From: JALYTZ01 sp036559125
GTDB taxonomy: Bacteria; Vulcanimicrobiota; Vulcanimicrobiia; Vulcanimicrobiales; Vulcanimicrobiaceae
Reading direction: 5' to 3'
DNA: 33,853 nt
Assembly (NCBI GenBank): GCA_036559125.1
Contig: DATBTT010000085.1
Location: 1 to 33,853, forward strand
The translations under genes were made by a program, and so were the position numbers. This document shows, piece by piece, positions 21,725 through 29,243 of the stretch. The notes below the pieces were generated by a model, which saw nothing but the letters and a program-made list of their open reading frames with translations, did no database searches and was not told the DNA's origin. The stretch's first letter is position 1; every line of letters begins with the position of its first letter.

Positions 21725-22300
21725 TTACTCGTTCGCGTGTTTGCGGCGATAGTGGCGGGCGGCTTTCGCGCGATTCCCGCAAGTCTTCATGCTGCACCAA
21801 TTTCGCGTGCGATTCTTGCTCGCGTCGTAGAGGAACATTCCGCAACCCGGGCATGTCTTGATGCGCGACGCGTCCTTCTCCACGAGCAATCGAAGTGCGG
21901 CATCGGCTAACGGAATCAAAATGTCGTCGGGTGCATTGAAGCGATAGACGGGCATACGCGCATAGCCGCCGTTCGAGCGAACGATTCGAGCGCCGATCGA
22001 ACAGGTGGCGAGAACGTCATTGAGGCGTTCGAGCGCCGTTGCGGAAGCGGACTTGCCCGCGCGAAGCGTTTCGAGGATTGCGCGAATTGTCTCTCGCAAA
22101 TGGCGAACCCGTGCGAGCGCGCGTTCTTGGCGCGCCTTCGAGCTGCGCGCGTCGCCGAGGAGCTCCACGTTCGAGGCGCGTACGAGCCGGACGGCGTCGG
22201 CAAAACGCGCTAGGCCGTCCGGCGCACCGGGATAGAGCGTGTTAACAAGGTCGATCGCAAGATCGCCCTCCGTCGCCGAATCCCCAAAACTAACTTCCAT
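21725..22300 (-). CDS. CGNR zinc-finger (ABATE-domain) transcriptional regulator
   Basis: 191 residues. The N-terminal ABATE domain (about 10-135) begins with DLAIDLVNTL as usual. The C-terminal zinc finger has Cys150-xx-Cys153 (KTCPGCGMFLYD) and Cys169 with CSMKTCGNRAKAARHYRR, the CGNR motif at 174-177. Such proteins are thought to be ligand-sensing DNA-binding regulators of nearby stress or antibiotic genes. Its ATG at 22300 faces a strong dyad and divergent promoters 9-43 bp upstream, and it leads the MFS, CDGSH/ferritin-like and TMEM175-like genes. It is likely the local regulator of both directions. The family is certain, the ligand unknown. Confidence 0.92.
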   Translation of the reverse strand: MEVSFGDSATEGDLAIDLVNTLYPGAPDGLARFADAVRLVRASNVELLGDARSSKARQERALARVRHLRETIRAILETLRAGKSASATALERLNDVLATCSIGARIVRSNGGYARMPVYRFNAPDDILIPLADAALRLLVEKDASRIKTCPGCGMFLYDASKNRTRNWCSMKTCGNRAKAARHYRRKHANE

Positions 22301-22308
22301 AACGTGTG

Positions 22309-22343
22309 TTGACAGGTTAGCACCGGTGATGTATAACCGTCAA
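22309..22343. promoter_or_regulatory. Divergent promoter with dyad operator
   Basis: On the + strand TTGACA (22309-22314), 17-bp spacer, TATAAC (22332-22337): a near-consensus promoter for the permease. The same DNA is an imperfect dyad, TTGACAGGTTA (22309-22319) against TAACCGTCAA (22334-22343), so TTGACG also faces the CGNR operon. CACCGGTG, an 8-bp palindrome, lies in the middle. A regulator bound here would control both directions. Confidence 0.7.
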
Positions 22344-22382
22344 GGTTGCCGCTACACGGGTTAGGTTGAAGGAATGCATGTG

Positions 22383-23492
22383 ATGAACGCCCTGCACGCG
22401 ATTTGGGAAGCGTTATTTTTGGCTGCGGGAATGTTTTGGCAAGTCGGATGGAGTTTGATTCTGGGCTTTTTGCTCTCCGGCATCATTCAGGCGGTCGTAT
22501 CGAAAGACCGGATGCGCCGTGCCCTGGGCCGTAACGGGCTTCGTGAGACCGCGCTTGCGACGGCTTACGGTGCGGCGAGCTCGAGCTGTTCCTACGCAGC
22601 GGCGGCGCTCAGCAAGACGCTGTTTAAAAAAGGCGCGGGCTTAATTCCGTCGCTGGCGTTTCTCTTCTCGTCAACCAACCTTGTCGTCGAACTTGGGCTC
22701 ATTCTCTATTTATTGATGGGCTGGCAATTTGCGGCCGGAGAATGGATCGGCGGCGTGGTGCTGGTGGCGATTCTGGCGCTGCTCGTGAAAGCGACGTATC
22801 CGCGGCGATTGGTCGAGCAAGCCCGGCGGCATCTGGACGCCGGCGGAGGCCACGATCATGGCGATACCATCGTCGAGGGAGCGACGTTATGGGACAAGTT
22901 GCGCAACCCGCAACTGCCCGGGTTGGTAGCGCAAAATTTTGCGATGGACTGGAGCATGCTGTGGAAGGACTTGCTCGCCGGCTTTTTGATCGCGGGCGCG
23001 CTGTCGGCCTTTGTGCCCGGCGGCGTCTGGAGGCACGTGTTTCTAAGCGGCGCGCCGGCCGGCGTGCAACTCGTCGGTAACGCACTGGTCGCGCCGCTCA
23101 TCGCTATTTTCACCTTCGTTTGTTCGATCGGCAACGTCCCGATGGCGGCCATTCTCTGGGGCAGCGGCATCAGTTTCGGTGGCGTGCTCGCATTTTTGTA
23201 TGCGGACTTGATCGTACTTCCATTGTTGGACGTCTACCGACGGTATTACGGCTTGAAGATGGCTGCGTACATCGGAGTCGTGTTCTATGCGACGATGGTA
23301 ATCGCCGCGATCCTAGTCGATCTTGCGTTCAAGGCACTGCATATCGTGCCCGTGCCGGACCCGCATCTGCGCGCGGATCTGGTGATGTTTGCGTTCAACT
23401 ATACGTTCTGGCTGAACGTCGTATTCGGTGCGATCGCGCTCTATTTGTGGCTGCTCAATCGCCGACAGCCTGCCGCGCACGCGTGCCACTAA
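22383..23492 (+). CDS. ArsP-like permease (COG0701/DUF318 family)
   Basis: 369 residues, about eight to ten membrane helices in two homologous halves. Diagnostic stretches are ASSSCSYAAAALSKTLFKKGAGLIPSLAFLFSSTNLV in the first half and FVCSIGNVPMAAILWGSGISFGGVLAFLYADLIVLPLLDVYRRYYG in the second, matching the PF03773 permease family, which includes ArsP, an exporter of trivalent organoarsenicals. The family's PxCSC is here SSSCSY, so the substrate may differ. A His-rich loop (GGGHDHGD) follows the middle. I start at the ATG at 22383 because GAAGGA is 9 bases upstream; the ATG at 22374 touches that site. It is divergent from the CGNR operon and overlaps the desaturase 3' end by 38 bp. Arsenic export is a guess. 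Confidence 0.82.
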   Translation: MNALHAIWEALFLAAGMFWQVGWSLILGFLLSGIIQAVVSKDRMRRALGRNGLRETALATAYGAASSSCSYAAAALSKTLFKKGAGLIPSLAFLFSSTNLVVELGLILYLLMGWQFAAGEWIGGVVLVAILALLVKATYPRRLVEQARRHLDAGGGHDHGDTIVEGATLWDKLRNPQLPGLVAQNFAMDWSMLWKDLLAGFLIAGALSAFVPGGVWRHVFLSGAPAGVQLVGNALVAPLIAIFTFVCSIGNVPMAAILWGSGISFGGVLAFLYADLIVLPLLDVYRRYYGLKMAAYIGVVFYATMVIAAILVDLAFKALHIVPVPDPHLRADLVMFAFNYTFWLNVVFGAIALYLWLLNRRQPAAHACH

Positions 23493-24327
23493 GGAGTCGC
23501 TTACGCATCTCGGGGGTTGGGACTTTGATGCTGTCGGCTAGGTGTAGAAAAGAGAGTGCGCGGATTACGAGCCAGACGGGGTCGAATTCGAACCACTGCA
23601 GGCCGAGGCGCGCGGAGAATTGGAAGGCGTGATGGTTGTTGTGCCAACCTTCGCCCCACGATATCAGCGCGACCCACCAGTTATTTTTTGAACGATCGTC
23701 CGTGCGGTAGGTCCGATAGCCGAACGTGTGCGCGGCGCTATTGACCAGCCACGCCGTGTGGTACATGACCACCAAGCGCACGAACGTTCCCCAAACGAGC
23801 CACGGCCAGCCGCCGGAGAGGTAGAGCGCGCCGGCTAGCACGATTTGCAACTGCACGTTGTAGCGATCGAGGAATCGGTAAAACGCTTTCGATGTCAGCT
23901 CGGGAACCAGCCTGCGTTTCTCATCGCCATCCGGGACTGCATCATTGCGCACGAAGAGCCACTCGCAGTGCGACCAAAAGAAGCCGCGATCGGCGCCGTG
24001 CGGATCGCCTGCGCGGTCGGTAGCGGCATGATGCGCGCGATGCGTTGCGACCCAGGTGATCGGGCCGCCCTGGAAGGCGAGCGTTCCGAAGATCGCGGTA
24101 ACGTATTCAAGGGGCTTCGCCAATCGAAGACCGCGGTGCGTCAACATGCGGTGGAAACACAGCGAAATACCGATCGCCGACGTCGTAATGCTCAACGCGC
24201 CCATTACTACGAGCGCAGACCAGGCGAAAAGCCCGGGCCAAAATGCCGCTAAAGCGCCCACGTGAATCGCGCCGATGCCGCCGGCGACCGGCCAGTTGAT
24301 GCGGCTAAACTGCTTGCGAATACCCAT
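23455..24327 (-). CDS. Fatty acid desaturase (acyl-CoA delta-9 type)
   Basis: 290-residue membrane desaturase with the three histidine boxes of the stearoyl-CoA/DesC group in order: His59-RMLT-His64, His96-RA-His99-His100 and His229-NN-His232-His233, plus the extra Asn-xxx-His (NSAAH, His200) that completes the di-iron site in this group. Four membrane helices in two hairpins are apparent (IGAIHVGALAAFWPGLFAW..., LEYVTAIFGTLAFQGGPITW, and two near 160-195). It introduces a double bond into saturated acyl chains to adjust membrane fluidity and needs an electron donor not found here. It is 13 bp downstream of the solute-binding protein gene, so it is probably in the tsaD transcript. The 3' end overlaps the convergent permease by 38 bp. 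Confidence 0.94.
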   Translation of the reverse strand: MGIRKQFSRINWPVAGGIGAIHVGALAAFWPGLFAWSALVVMGALSITTSAIGISLCFHRMLTHRGLRLAKPLEYVTAIFGTLAFQGGPITWVATHRAHHAATDRAGDPHGADRGFFWSHCEWLFVRNDAVPDGDEKRRLVPELTSKAFYRFLDRYNVQLQIVLAGALYLSGGWPWLVWGTFVRLVVMYHTAWLVNSAAHTFGYRTYRTDDRSKNNWWVALISWGEGWHNNHHAFQFSARLGLQWFEFDPVWLVIRALSFLHLADSIKVPTPEMRKRLLSGTRARQAVGD

Positions 24328-24340
24328 CGCGAATAGTGTA

Positions 24341-25972
24341 CTACTTCGATTCGGTACTGACGAGACTCCAGGCGCCTACATTCCAGAACGCGGTCGAAAG
24401 CGACGTCGTCTGGTTGCGCAGCCGCTTCGTGAATACGTTAACCTCGCGGCGTTGGTACAACAGCGCGATGGGGAGTTGTTGGATCAACCGCTCCTGCAAC
24501 TGCGCGTATACGGCTTTGCGCTTGCCTGTATCGAACGTCGTTCGCCCGGCGGTTAGGAGCGCGTCGATCGCAGGGTCGCAGATGCGCGATTTGTTGTAGC
24601 CGTGCGGCGGCACGTTTGCGCAGGCGAATTGGTCGGTCGTATCCGGATCGTCGCCGTTGACGAATGGGTAGAGCGCCATTTGGAAGTCGCCGCCGTAAAC
24701 GGGGCCGTTAAGGTTTGCCGGTGCGACGAATTGCGTGACGTTGAATTGCTTGAGCACCACCTTGACGCCCACGGCTTTCTCGTACTGCTGCACGGCACTA
24801 CCGATGATTTCGTCGCCCGGAGTCGCCGCCTGAATGATGAAAAGCAGATCTAGCGTCTTGCCGTCTTTATGGCGCAAACCGTCGGAACCCATGCGCCAGC
24901 CGGCGCTATCAAAAAGCGTCCGGGCCCGCGCGGGATCGTACGGAATGTCGGGATACGCGTGCGCATCGTACGCCCAGATGAACAGGCCTTTACCGGCCGC
25001 ATGACTGTCCAGCGAACCGCGATACGTTTTAGCCACGAGCGCGGGAATGTTCATCGCTTCGGCAAGCGCGCGCCGGACGCGCGCGTCGCTCGTGAGCGGA
25101 TCCTGCGTGTTGAAGATGATCGCGCCGACTGCGTTGACGGGCGTGCTCGTCACGTTCACGTTTGGAATCTGCTTGAGGATCGGCCAGTTGCCGTAATCCA
25201 GGTTATCGAAATAGCCGTCGACTTCGCGCGTTCGCAATAGGTTGATTGCGGTATTGGGATCGGCGACAAAACGAACTTCGAGGCGTTCGATTTTCGGCTT
25301 GCCGCCGAAGTAGTAGGGGTTCGCGTGCATTTCGACGCGATCGCCGTGCAGCCAGCGGCTTACGACGTACGGTCCCGATCCGACCGGCAGCGAGTCGAAC
25401 GGTATGTGATTGAAATCCGGATATTTTGCGAGCAGATGTTTCGGGAGAATCGGAAAACCTTGCGGCGCGAGCACCAGCGTCAAAAGCGGCGCGAACGGCT
25501 TCTTTAGACGCAGCACGAGCGTCGAGTCGTTCGGCGCGTCCGCTTTCGCGACGTCGTCGTATCCATACCGGCTCTGCACGTTGTTCGCGGGGTTGTCGAT
25601 GGCGTCGACCGACCATGCGGCGTCGGATGCCGTCAAGCGCGTGCCGTCCGCGAAACGCACGTTCTTGCGCAGATGGTAGGTTATCGTCAGCCCGTCTTTG
25701 CTGATTCCGCCGTTCTGCAGCGTGGGGACGGCACTGGCCGCATCGCCTACGAGCCGGCCGCGATCGTCGTATTTCACGAGATACGAGAAGAGCAGCAATC
25801 CCCACTCGGTCGACGACGTTCCGTTTTCGAGCGCAGGATTGAGCGACATCGGCTCGCGCTGTTGCGCGATGACGAGCGTATCGGTTCGTCCGGTACCGGC
25901 GGTATGCGAGGCGGTGCAACTCGCAAGCGCCAGCGCGCACGCCATGGCGGGAAGGAACGAGCGAACTCTCAC
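24341..25972 (-). CDS. Peptide/nickel-type ABC transporter solute-binding lipoprotein (family 5)
   Basis: 543 residues. The start GTG at 25972 overlaps the tsaD stop (GTGA) and gives a signal peptide ending in the lipobox ALASC (Cys about 20), so the protein is lipid-anchored outside the membrane. The mature part is a family-5 (DppA/OppA/NikA-like) binding protein: TDTLVIAQQREPMSLNPALEN, ISKDGLTITYHLRKNVRFADGTRLTASDAAWSVDAI, VGSGPYVVSRW, LLRTREVDGYFDN and VRRALAEAMNIPALVAKTYRG are the usual blocks. The natural ligand is likely an oligopeptide, but dipeptides, nickel chelates or other small molecules are also carried by this family. No permease or ATPase genes accompany it here, so it either works with a transporter elsewhere or as an orphan receptor. 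Confidence 0.93.
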   Translation of the reverse strand: MRVRSFLPAMACALALASCTASHTAGTGRTDTLVIAQQREPMSLNPALENGTSSTEWGLLLFSYLVKYDDRGRLVGDAASAVPTLQNGGISKDGLTITYHLRKNVRFADGTRLTASDAAWSVDAIDNPANNVQSRYGYDDVAKADAPNDSTLVLRLKKPFAPLLTLVLAPQGFPILPKHLLAKYPDFNHIPFDSLPVGSGPYVVSRWLHGDRVEMHANPYYFGGKPKIERLEVRFVADPNTAINLLRTREVDGYFDNLDYGNWPILKQIPNVNVTSTPVNAVGAIIFNTQDPLTSDARVRRALAEAMNIPALVAKTYRGSLDSHAAGKGLFIWAYDAHAYPDIPYDPARARTLFDSAGWRMGSDGLRHKDGKTLDLLFIIQAATPGDEIIGSAVQQYEKAVGVKVVLKQFNVTQFVAPANLNGPVYGGDFQMALYPFVNGDDPDTTDQFACANVPPHGYNKSRICDPAIDALLTAGRTTFDTGKRKAVYAQLQERLIQQLPIALLYQRREVNVFTKRLRNQTTSLSTAFWNVGAWSLVSTESK

Positions 25973-27009
25973 CGTGAGAGCGGCGCTGCGGCGGGCAGTT
26001 CGAACGGAAGGTTCGGGTCCGCGGAGAGCACGATCGGGTCCACCAGCACGGAGTCTCCTTGGTGAAAAGCGGCCGCCGCGATCATCGCGGCGTTGTCGGT
26101 GCAATATTTCGGCGGCGGAATAAACGCGGGTATGTGGGTTTGAAGGCTCCACGCGTGCAGCGCTGCCTGGAGGGCGGAGTTCGCGGCGACGCCGCCCGAA
26201 AGCACGACGCCCGTGTAAGCGCGCCGTTCGAAGGCTTCGCCGACGCGTTGCATTAGCACGTCGATTACCGCCGCCTGGAACGATGCCGCGACGTCTTGCG
26301 GCCGCGCGGTCTTTCCGGAATCGGATTCCAGAAAGTAGCGCACCGAGGTTTTCAGTCCCGAGAACGACATGTCGAGCGAGTCGCGATCGGGCCTGCTTCG
26401 CGGAAATGCGATCGCACGCGGATCGCCGCCGGCCGCGAGCCGATCGAGTTGCGGGCCGCCCGGGAACCCGAGCCCCAGGAGGCGCGCGGTCTTGTCATAC
26501 GCTTCGCCGGCGGCGTCGTCGCGCGTGCGCGCGATGACGCGCATGTGCGTCGCGCTCTCGACTTCGACCAGTTGTGAGTGACCGCCCGAAACCAGCAGCG
26601 TTAGAAACGGATACTGCGGCACGCCGTCGCCTTGCGAATCGCGATCGAGAAATGACGCGAAGATGTGGCCGTGCAGATGATTGACGCCGTACAGCGGCTT
26701 ATTCGACGCGAACGCGAGCGCTTTGGCCGCGGCGACGCCGACGACCAGGCTCCCGATGAGACCCGGGCCGCGAGTAACTGCGATCCCGTCGACCGCTTCG
26801 AGACTGGCCCCCGCGCGGTCGAGCGCGTCTTCGACGGCCGCCGAGAGCAGCGCGACGTGTTGACGGCTGGCGATCTCTGGAACGATGCCGCCGTATTTGG
26901 CGTGAAACTGATCCTGGTTGGTGGAAACGCTCGCGAGAACGGCGCGGCCATCGCGCACGACGGCGGTGGCGGTGTCGTCACAAGAGGTTTCAATGCCGAG
27001 CAACAGCAT
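25969..27009 (-). CDS. tsaD: tRNA N6-threonylcarbamoyladenosine transferase TsaD
   Basis: 346 residues, the normal length for bacterial TsaD. It transfers the threonylcarbamoyl group from TC-AMP to A37 of tRNAs reading ANN codons, with TsaB and TsaE as partners; neither is in view. Seen: LLLGIETSCDDTATAVV at the N-terminus (ASKHA phosphate loop), VTRGPGLIGSLVVGVAAAKALA, the metal box NHLHGH (His111, His115) and near the C-terminus GGVAANSALQAAL and YCTDNAAMIAAAA with the third metal ligand Asp. ATG at 27009 is within two residues of the conserved start; a ribosome site is not obvious. It overlaps the next gene by 4 bp. Identification is secure. Confidence 0.97.
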   Translation of the reverse strand: MLLLGIETSCDDTATAVVRDGRAVLASVSTNQDQFHAKYGGIVPEIASRQHVALLSAAVEDALDRAGASLEAVDGIAVTRGPGLIGSLVVGVAAAKALAFASNKPLYGVNHLHGHIFASFLDRDSQGDGVPQYPFLTLLVSGGHSQLVEVESATHMRVIARTRDDAAGEAYDKTARLLGLGFPGGPQLDRLAAGGDPRAIAFPRSRPDRDSLDMSFSGLKTSVRYFLESDSGKTARPQDVAASFQAAVIDVLMQRVGEAFERRAYTGVVLSGGVAANSALQAALHAWSLQTHIPAFIPPPKYCTDNAAMIAAAAFHQGDSVLVDPIVLSADPNLPFELPAAAPLSR

Positions 27010-27040
27010 GGACCACAGGTGCTACGCCCGCGCGCTACAG

Positions 27041-27087
27041 CCCTTCGCTCTTCGACAGGCTCGCTCTTCGACAGGCTCAGAGTGACT
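27041..27087 (+). repeat. Tandemly duplicated, degenerate 24-bp repeats
   Basis: CCCTTCG then CTCTTCGACAGGCTCG (27048-27063) and CTCTTCGACAGG plus CTCAGAGTGACT (27064-27087): the central GCTCTTCGACAGGCTC is repeated head to tail. Same + orientation as all other copies. It lies in the divergent gap between tsaD and the aspartyl protease gene, where promoters are expected. Confidence 0.75.
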
Positions 27088-27131
27088 GGGGTGCGCAAGG
27101 CTTGGGGGCGGCGGGGCGGAACTGGGTGTGG

Positions 27132-28652
27132 ATGCGCTTGTGGCTAATTGCGGTGTTGTTAGCGGCAGTTTTTGGCGTTGCGGCGGCGCGCGCGGAGCAG
27201 ACCTACGTGCCGGCCGGCATTACGGCGGGTAGTATTCTGGCGAAGGCGCGGTCCGCACGCGGGGAGCTTGCGCCGGGCACCTATCGCCGGGTGACGCGAA
27301 CCAGCGGTAACGGGACGGTTTCGCAGACGGAAGCATACGAATCCGGCGGCGATTACGTCGCCACCGAGCGCAGCGGAGACTTTACGACCGCGTACGGTTC
27401 CTATCGCGGCGACGATTGGTTCGAGAATGCAAACGGAACGGTCACCGTCGAAAGCGGATTTCACCAGCGAGAAGATCCATACGCGGCGACCCTACGCGCG
27501 GTCGACAAAACGTCCGACCCGATCGCGGTGCTGGGAAAAACGACGGTCGATCCGATTTGCTACGTGTTGCAATTGACGCCGCGCCACGGGCTCGTGCAAC
27601 GCCGCTATTACGACGCATCGACGTACTTGCTGCGACGAGTGGAAACGACCGATTACGACGGGCAGACCGTGGTGTATCGGTACGATGATTTTCGCACCGT
27701 CCGCGGATTGGCTTTCCCGCAAGCGATCGCATATAGCGACGGACATAGCGAAAACGACGAACAAACGCGCGTGATCGCGTTCGAGGCCGTTCCGAAGAGC
27801 TCGGCGCATTTCACGATCCCCGCGACCAGGCCGGTCTTCGACCTACATGGGCGCGCGTCGGTCCGGATTCCCGCGGAGTTCACCCCACACGGTATAATCG
27901 TACGCGTGACTATTGCCGGGCGAGGCCTAGATTTCGAACTGGACTCGGGCGCGTCGTCCACGGTCATCGATTCGGCCGTCGCGCGCCAGCTCGGGCTGAC
28001 GCTTTACGGCGCGCGCAAAGGAACCTTCGGTGGCGATTTTACCACTGCGCAAACGCGCGTGAGCGATCTCGCCTTGGGCGATCTTCACGCGAGCAACCTC
28101 GCAATCGAGGCGATACCGTACGATGAGACGGTTGGTGACCGAAAGGTGGTCGGTCTGCTCGGCGGAGACTTCTTCGCAAGCGGACGCATCGCAGTCGATT
28201 TCAAGAACGAAACGGTATCCATGCTCGCAGCTTCGAAGGAAGCGCCGCCGAAACCGTGGATGGCTTTGCCGATCGAGATCGACGACCTCGTTCCGCGGGT
28301 GCACGCGAAGTTTGCAGGCAACGATGGCGCGTTCATCGTGGATTTGGGGGCTGACGAAACATTGTTGTTTCCGCACTACTTCGCAAAATTTCACCCCGAC
28401 AAAATCGGCGACGTACAAGGTGAGGTCGTCGGTGTTGCGGAGAGACCCGTAGAATATCGGGAGTACCGGTTTTCGCGGTTTGATTTGGGCGATCTGGCAT
28501 TTGCCGACGCGCAAGCCATCGTTACGTCAGGAAAAACGTGGGAATCGCGCGATTACGATGGGCTGCTCGGGCGCAATATTTTGAGCGATTTCAATATTAC
28601 GTTCGATTATCCGAACCGTCGGCTGTACGTCGAGTCGATGGTAACGCCGTAG
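27132..28652 (+). CDS. Secreted retropepsin-like double aspartyl protease
   Basis: 506 residues from the ATG at 27132; upstream TTG (27102) and GTG codons in frame lie ahead of the signal peptide and are less likely. The signal peptide (LWLIAVLLAAVFGVAAARA) is cleaved near residue 21. Residues 22-235 form a lipoprotein-carrier-like beta domain (YRRVTRTSGNG..., YVLQLTPRHGLVQRRYYDASTYLLRRVETTDY). Two aspartyl-protease (gag-asp-like) units follow: FELDSGASSTVID (Asp271, DSG) at about 255-365 and FIVDLGADETLLF (Asp404, DLG) at about 385-500, each ending with a GLLG/GRNIL flap-end motif. The second unit has Leu in place of Ser/Thr, so it is a weak catalyst or a partner domain only. Substrate unknown. 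A repeat and a minisatellite follow the stop. Confidence 0.87.
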   Translation: MRLWLIAVLLAAVFGVAAARAEQTYVPAGITAGSILAKARSARGELAPGTYRRVTRTSGNGTVSQTEAYESGGDYVATERSGDFTTAYGSYRGDDWFENANGTVTVESGFHQREDPYAATLRAVDKTSDPIAVLGKTTVDPICYVLQLTPRHGLVQRRYYDASTYLLRRVETTDYDGQTVVYRYDDFRTVRGLAFPQAIAYSDGHSENDEQTRVIAFEAVPKSSAHFTIPATRPVFDLHGRASVRIPAEFTPHGIIVRVTIAGRGLDFELDSGASSTVIDSAVARQLGLTLYGARKGTFGGDFTTAQTRVSDLALGDLHASNLAIEAIPYDETVGDRKVVGLLGGDFFASGRIAVDFKNETVSMLAASKEAPPKPWMALPIEIDDLVPRVHAKFAGNDGAFIVDLGADETLLFPHYFAKFHPDKIGDVQGEVVGVAERPVEYREYRFSRFDLGDLAFADAQAIVTSGKTWESRDYDGLLGRNILSDFNITFDYPNRRLYVESMVTP

Positions 28653-28655
28653 GCG

Positions 28656-28679
28656 CCCTTCGACAGGCTCAGGGTGACG
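28656..28679 (+). repeat. 24-bp extragenic repeat, full copy
   Basis: Identical to the copy at 892-915, starting 3 bp after the protease stop codon, in the direction of that gene. Here the repeat is on the sense strand of its gene, whereas at 892 and 13373 it is antisense. Confidence 0.85.
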
Positions 28680-28690
28680 GGGGGTACGCG

Positions 28691-28840
28691 CGGTGCGTGT
28701 GGCTGCGTGTGCTGCGTGTGGCCGCGTGTGGCCGCGTGTGACTGCGTGTGGCTGCGTGTGGCTGCGTGTGGCTGCGTGTGGCTGCGTGTGCTGCGTGTGG
28801 CTGCGTGTGCTGCGTGTGCTGCGTGTGGCTGCGGGGGTGG
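28691..28840. repeat. Minisatellite of 9-10 bp units
   Basis: About fifteen head-to-tail units of GCTGCGTGTG (10 bp) mixed with CTGCGTGTG (9 bp) and variants with CCG or ACT in the second position. The reading frame shifts from unit to unit, so it is not coding; a Thr/His-rich minus-strand frame over it is accidental. It lies between convergent genes (protease and ctaF). Confidence 0.9.
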
Positions 28841-28859
28841 GTGCGGTTGGCTGCGTGGG

Positions 28860-29243
28860 TTAGGTGCGGTTGCTTTCGGCGCCTAGGCGCCAGAGGATTA
28901 GGAGTATGGCTAGGAGGCCGGTGAAGAGGATGAATGGGGACCACACGGCGCCCACTAAGAACGTCAGAACTGCGAGCGCCATGAGGATCGGGTAGGCGCT
29001 CGAACTGGTGTAGATGCCGAGATCTTCGCCGGCGACGTCTGCATTGCGTACGGTTTTGCTGTCACCATCGAGATTGGCTTCGCGCTCGGCGAGTATTGCA
29101 TAGCCGGCCGCGAAGGTTAGACCGGTTGCCATCAAGCCGAGCAGCAGCGTGCCCGTCGAGTCGCGCGAGCTGATCCAGTAAATCACCGCGATGACGATGC
29201 CGAACGCCGCGGATGATAGGAACAGCGAAACGAACGTTTTCAC
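28860..29243 (-). CDS. ctaF: Cytochrome c oxidase subunit IV (CtaF type)
   Basis: 127 residues, four hydrophobic helices (TFVSLFLSSAAFGIVIAVIYWI, GTLLLGLMATGLTFAAGYAIL, AYPILMALAVLTFLVGAVW, PFILFTGLLAILLILWRL). The linker DVAGEDLGIYTSSSAYP resembles the actinobacterial small subunit IV (PF12270), which stabilises the aa3 oxidase. The start is GTG at 29243, whose GTGA overlaps the ctaD stop; the frame is open further up but that lies within ctaD. It is the last gene of ctaC-ctaD-ctaF, and its 3' end faces the minisatellite. The position directly behind ctaD supports the call more strongly than sequence alone. Confidence 0.85.
   Translation of the reverse strand: MKTFVSLFLSSAAFGIVIAVIYWISSRDSTGTLLLGLMATGLTFAAGYAILAEREANLDGDSKTVRNADVAGEDLGIYTSSSAYPILMALAVLTFLVGAVWSPFILFTGLLAILLILWRLGAESNRT

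Noticed and set aside
28691..28840. CRISPR array
   Set aside because: Units of 9-10 bp are contiguous, without spacers, and there are no cas genes.
28669..28944. Minus-strand frame rich in Thr, His and Pro
   Set aside because: It is a translation of the minisatellite; unit-length changes of 9 and 10 bp show there is no frame conservation.
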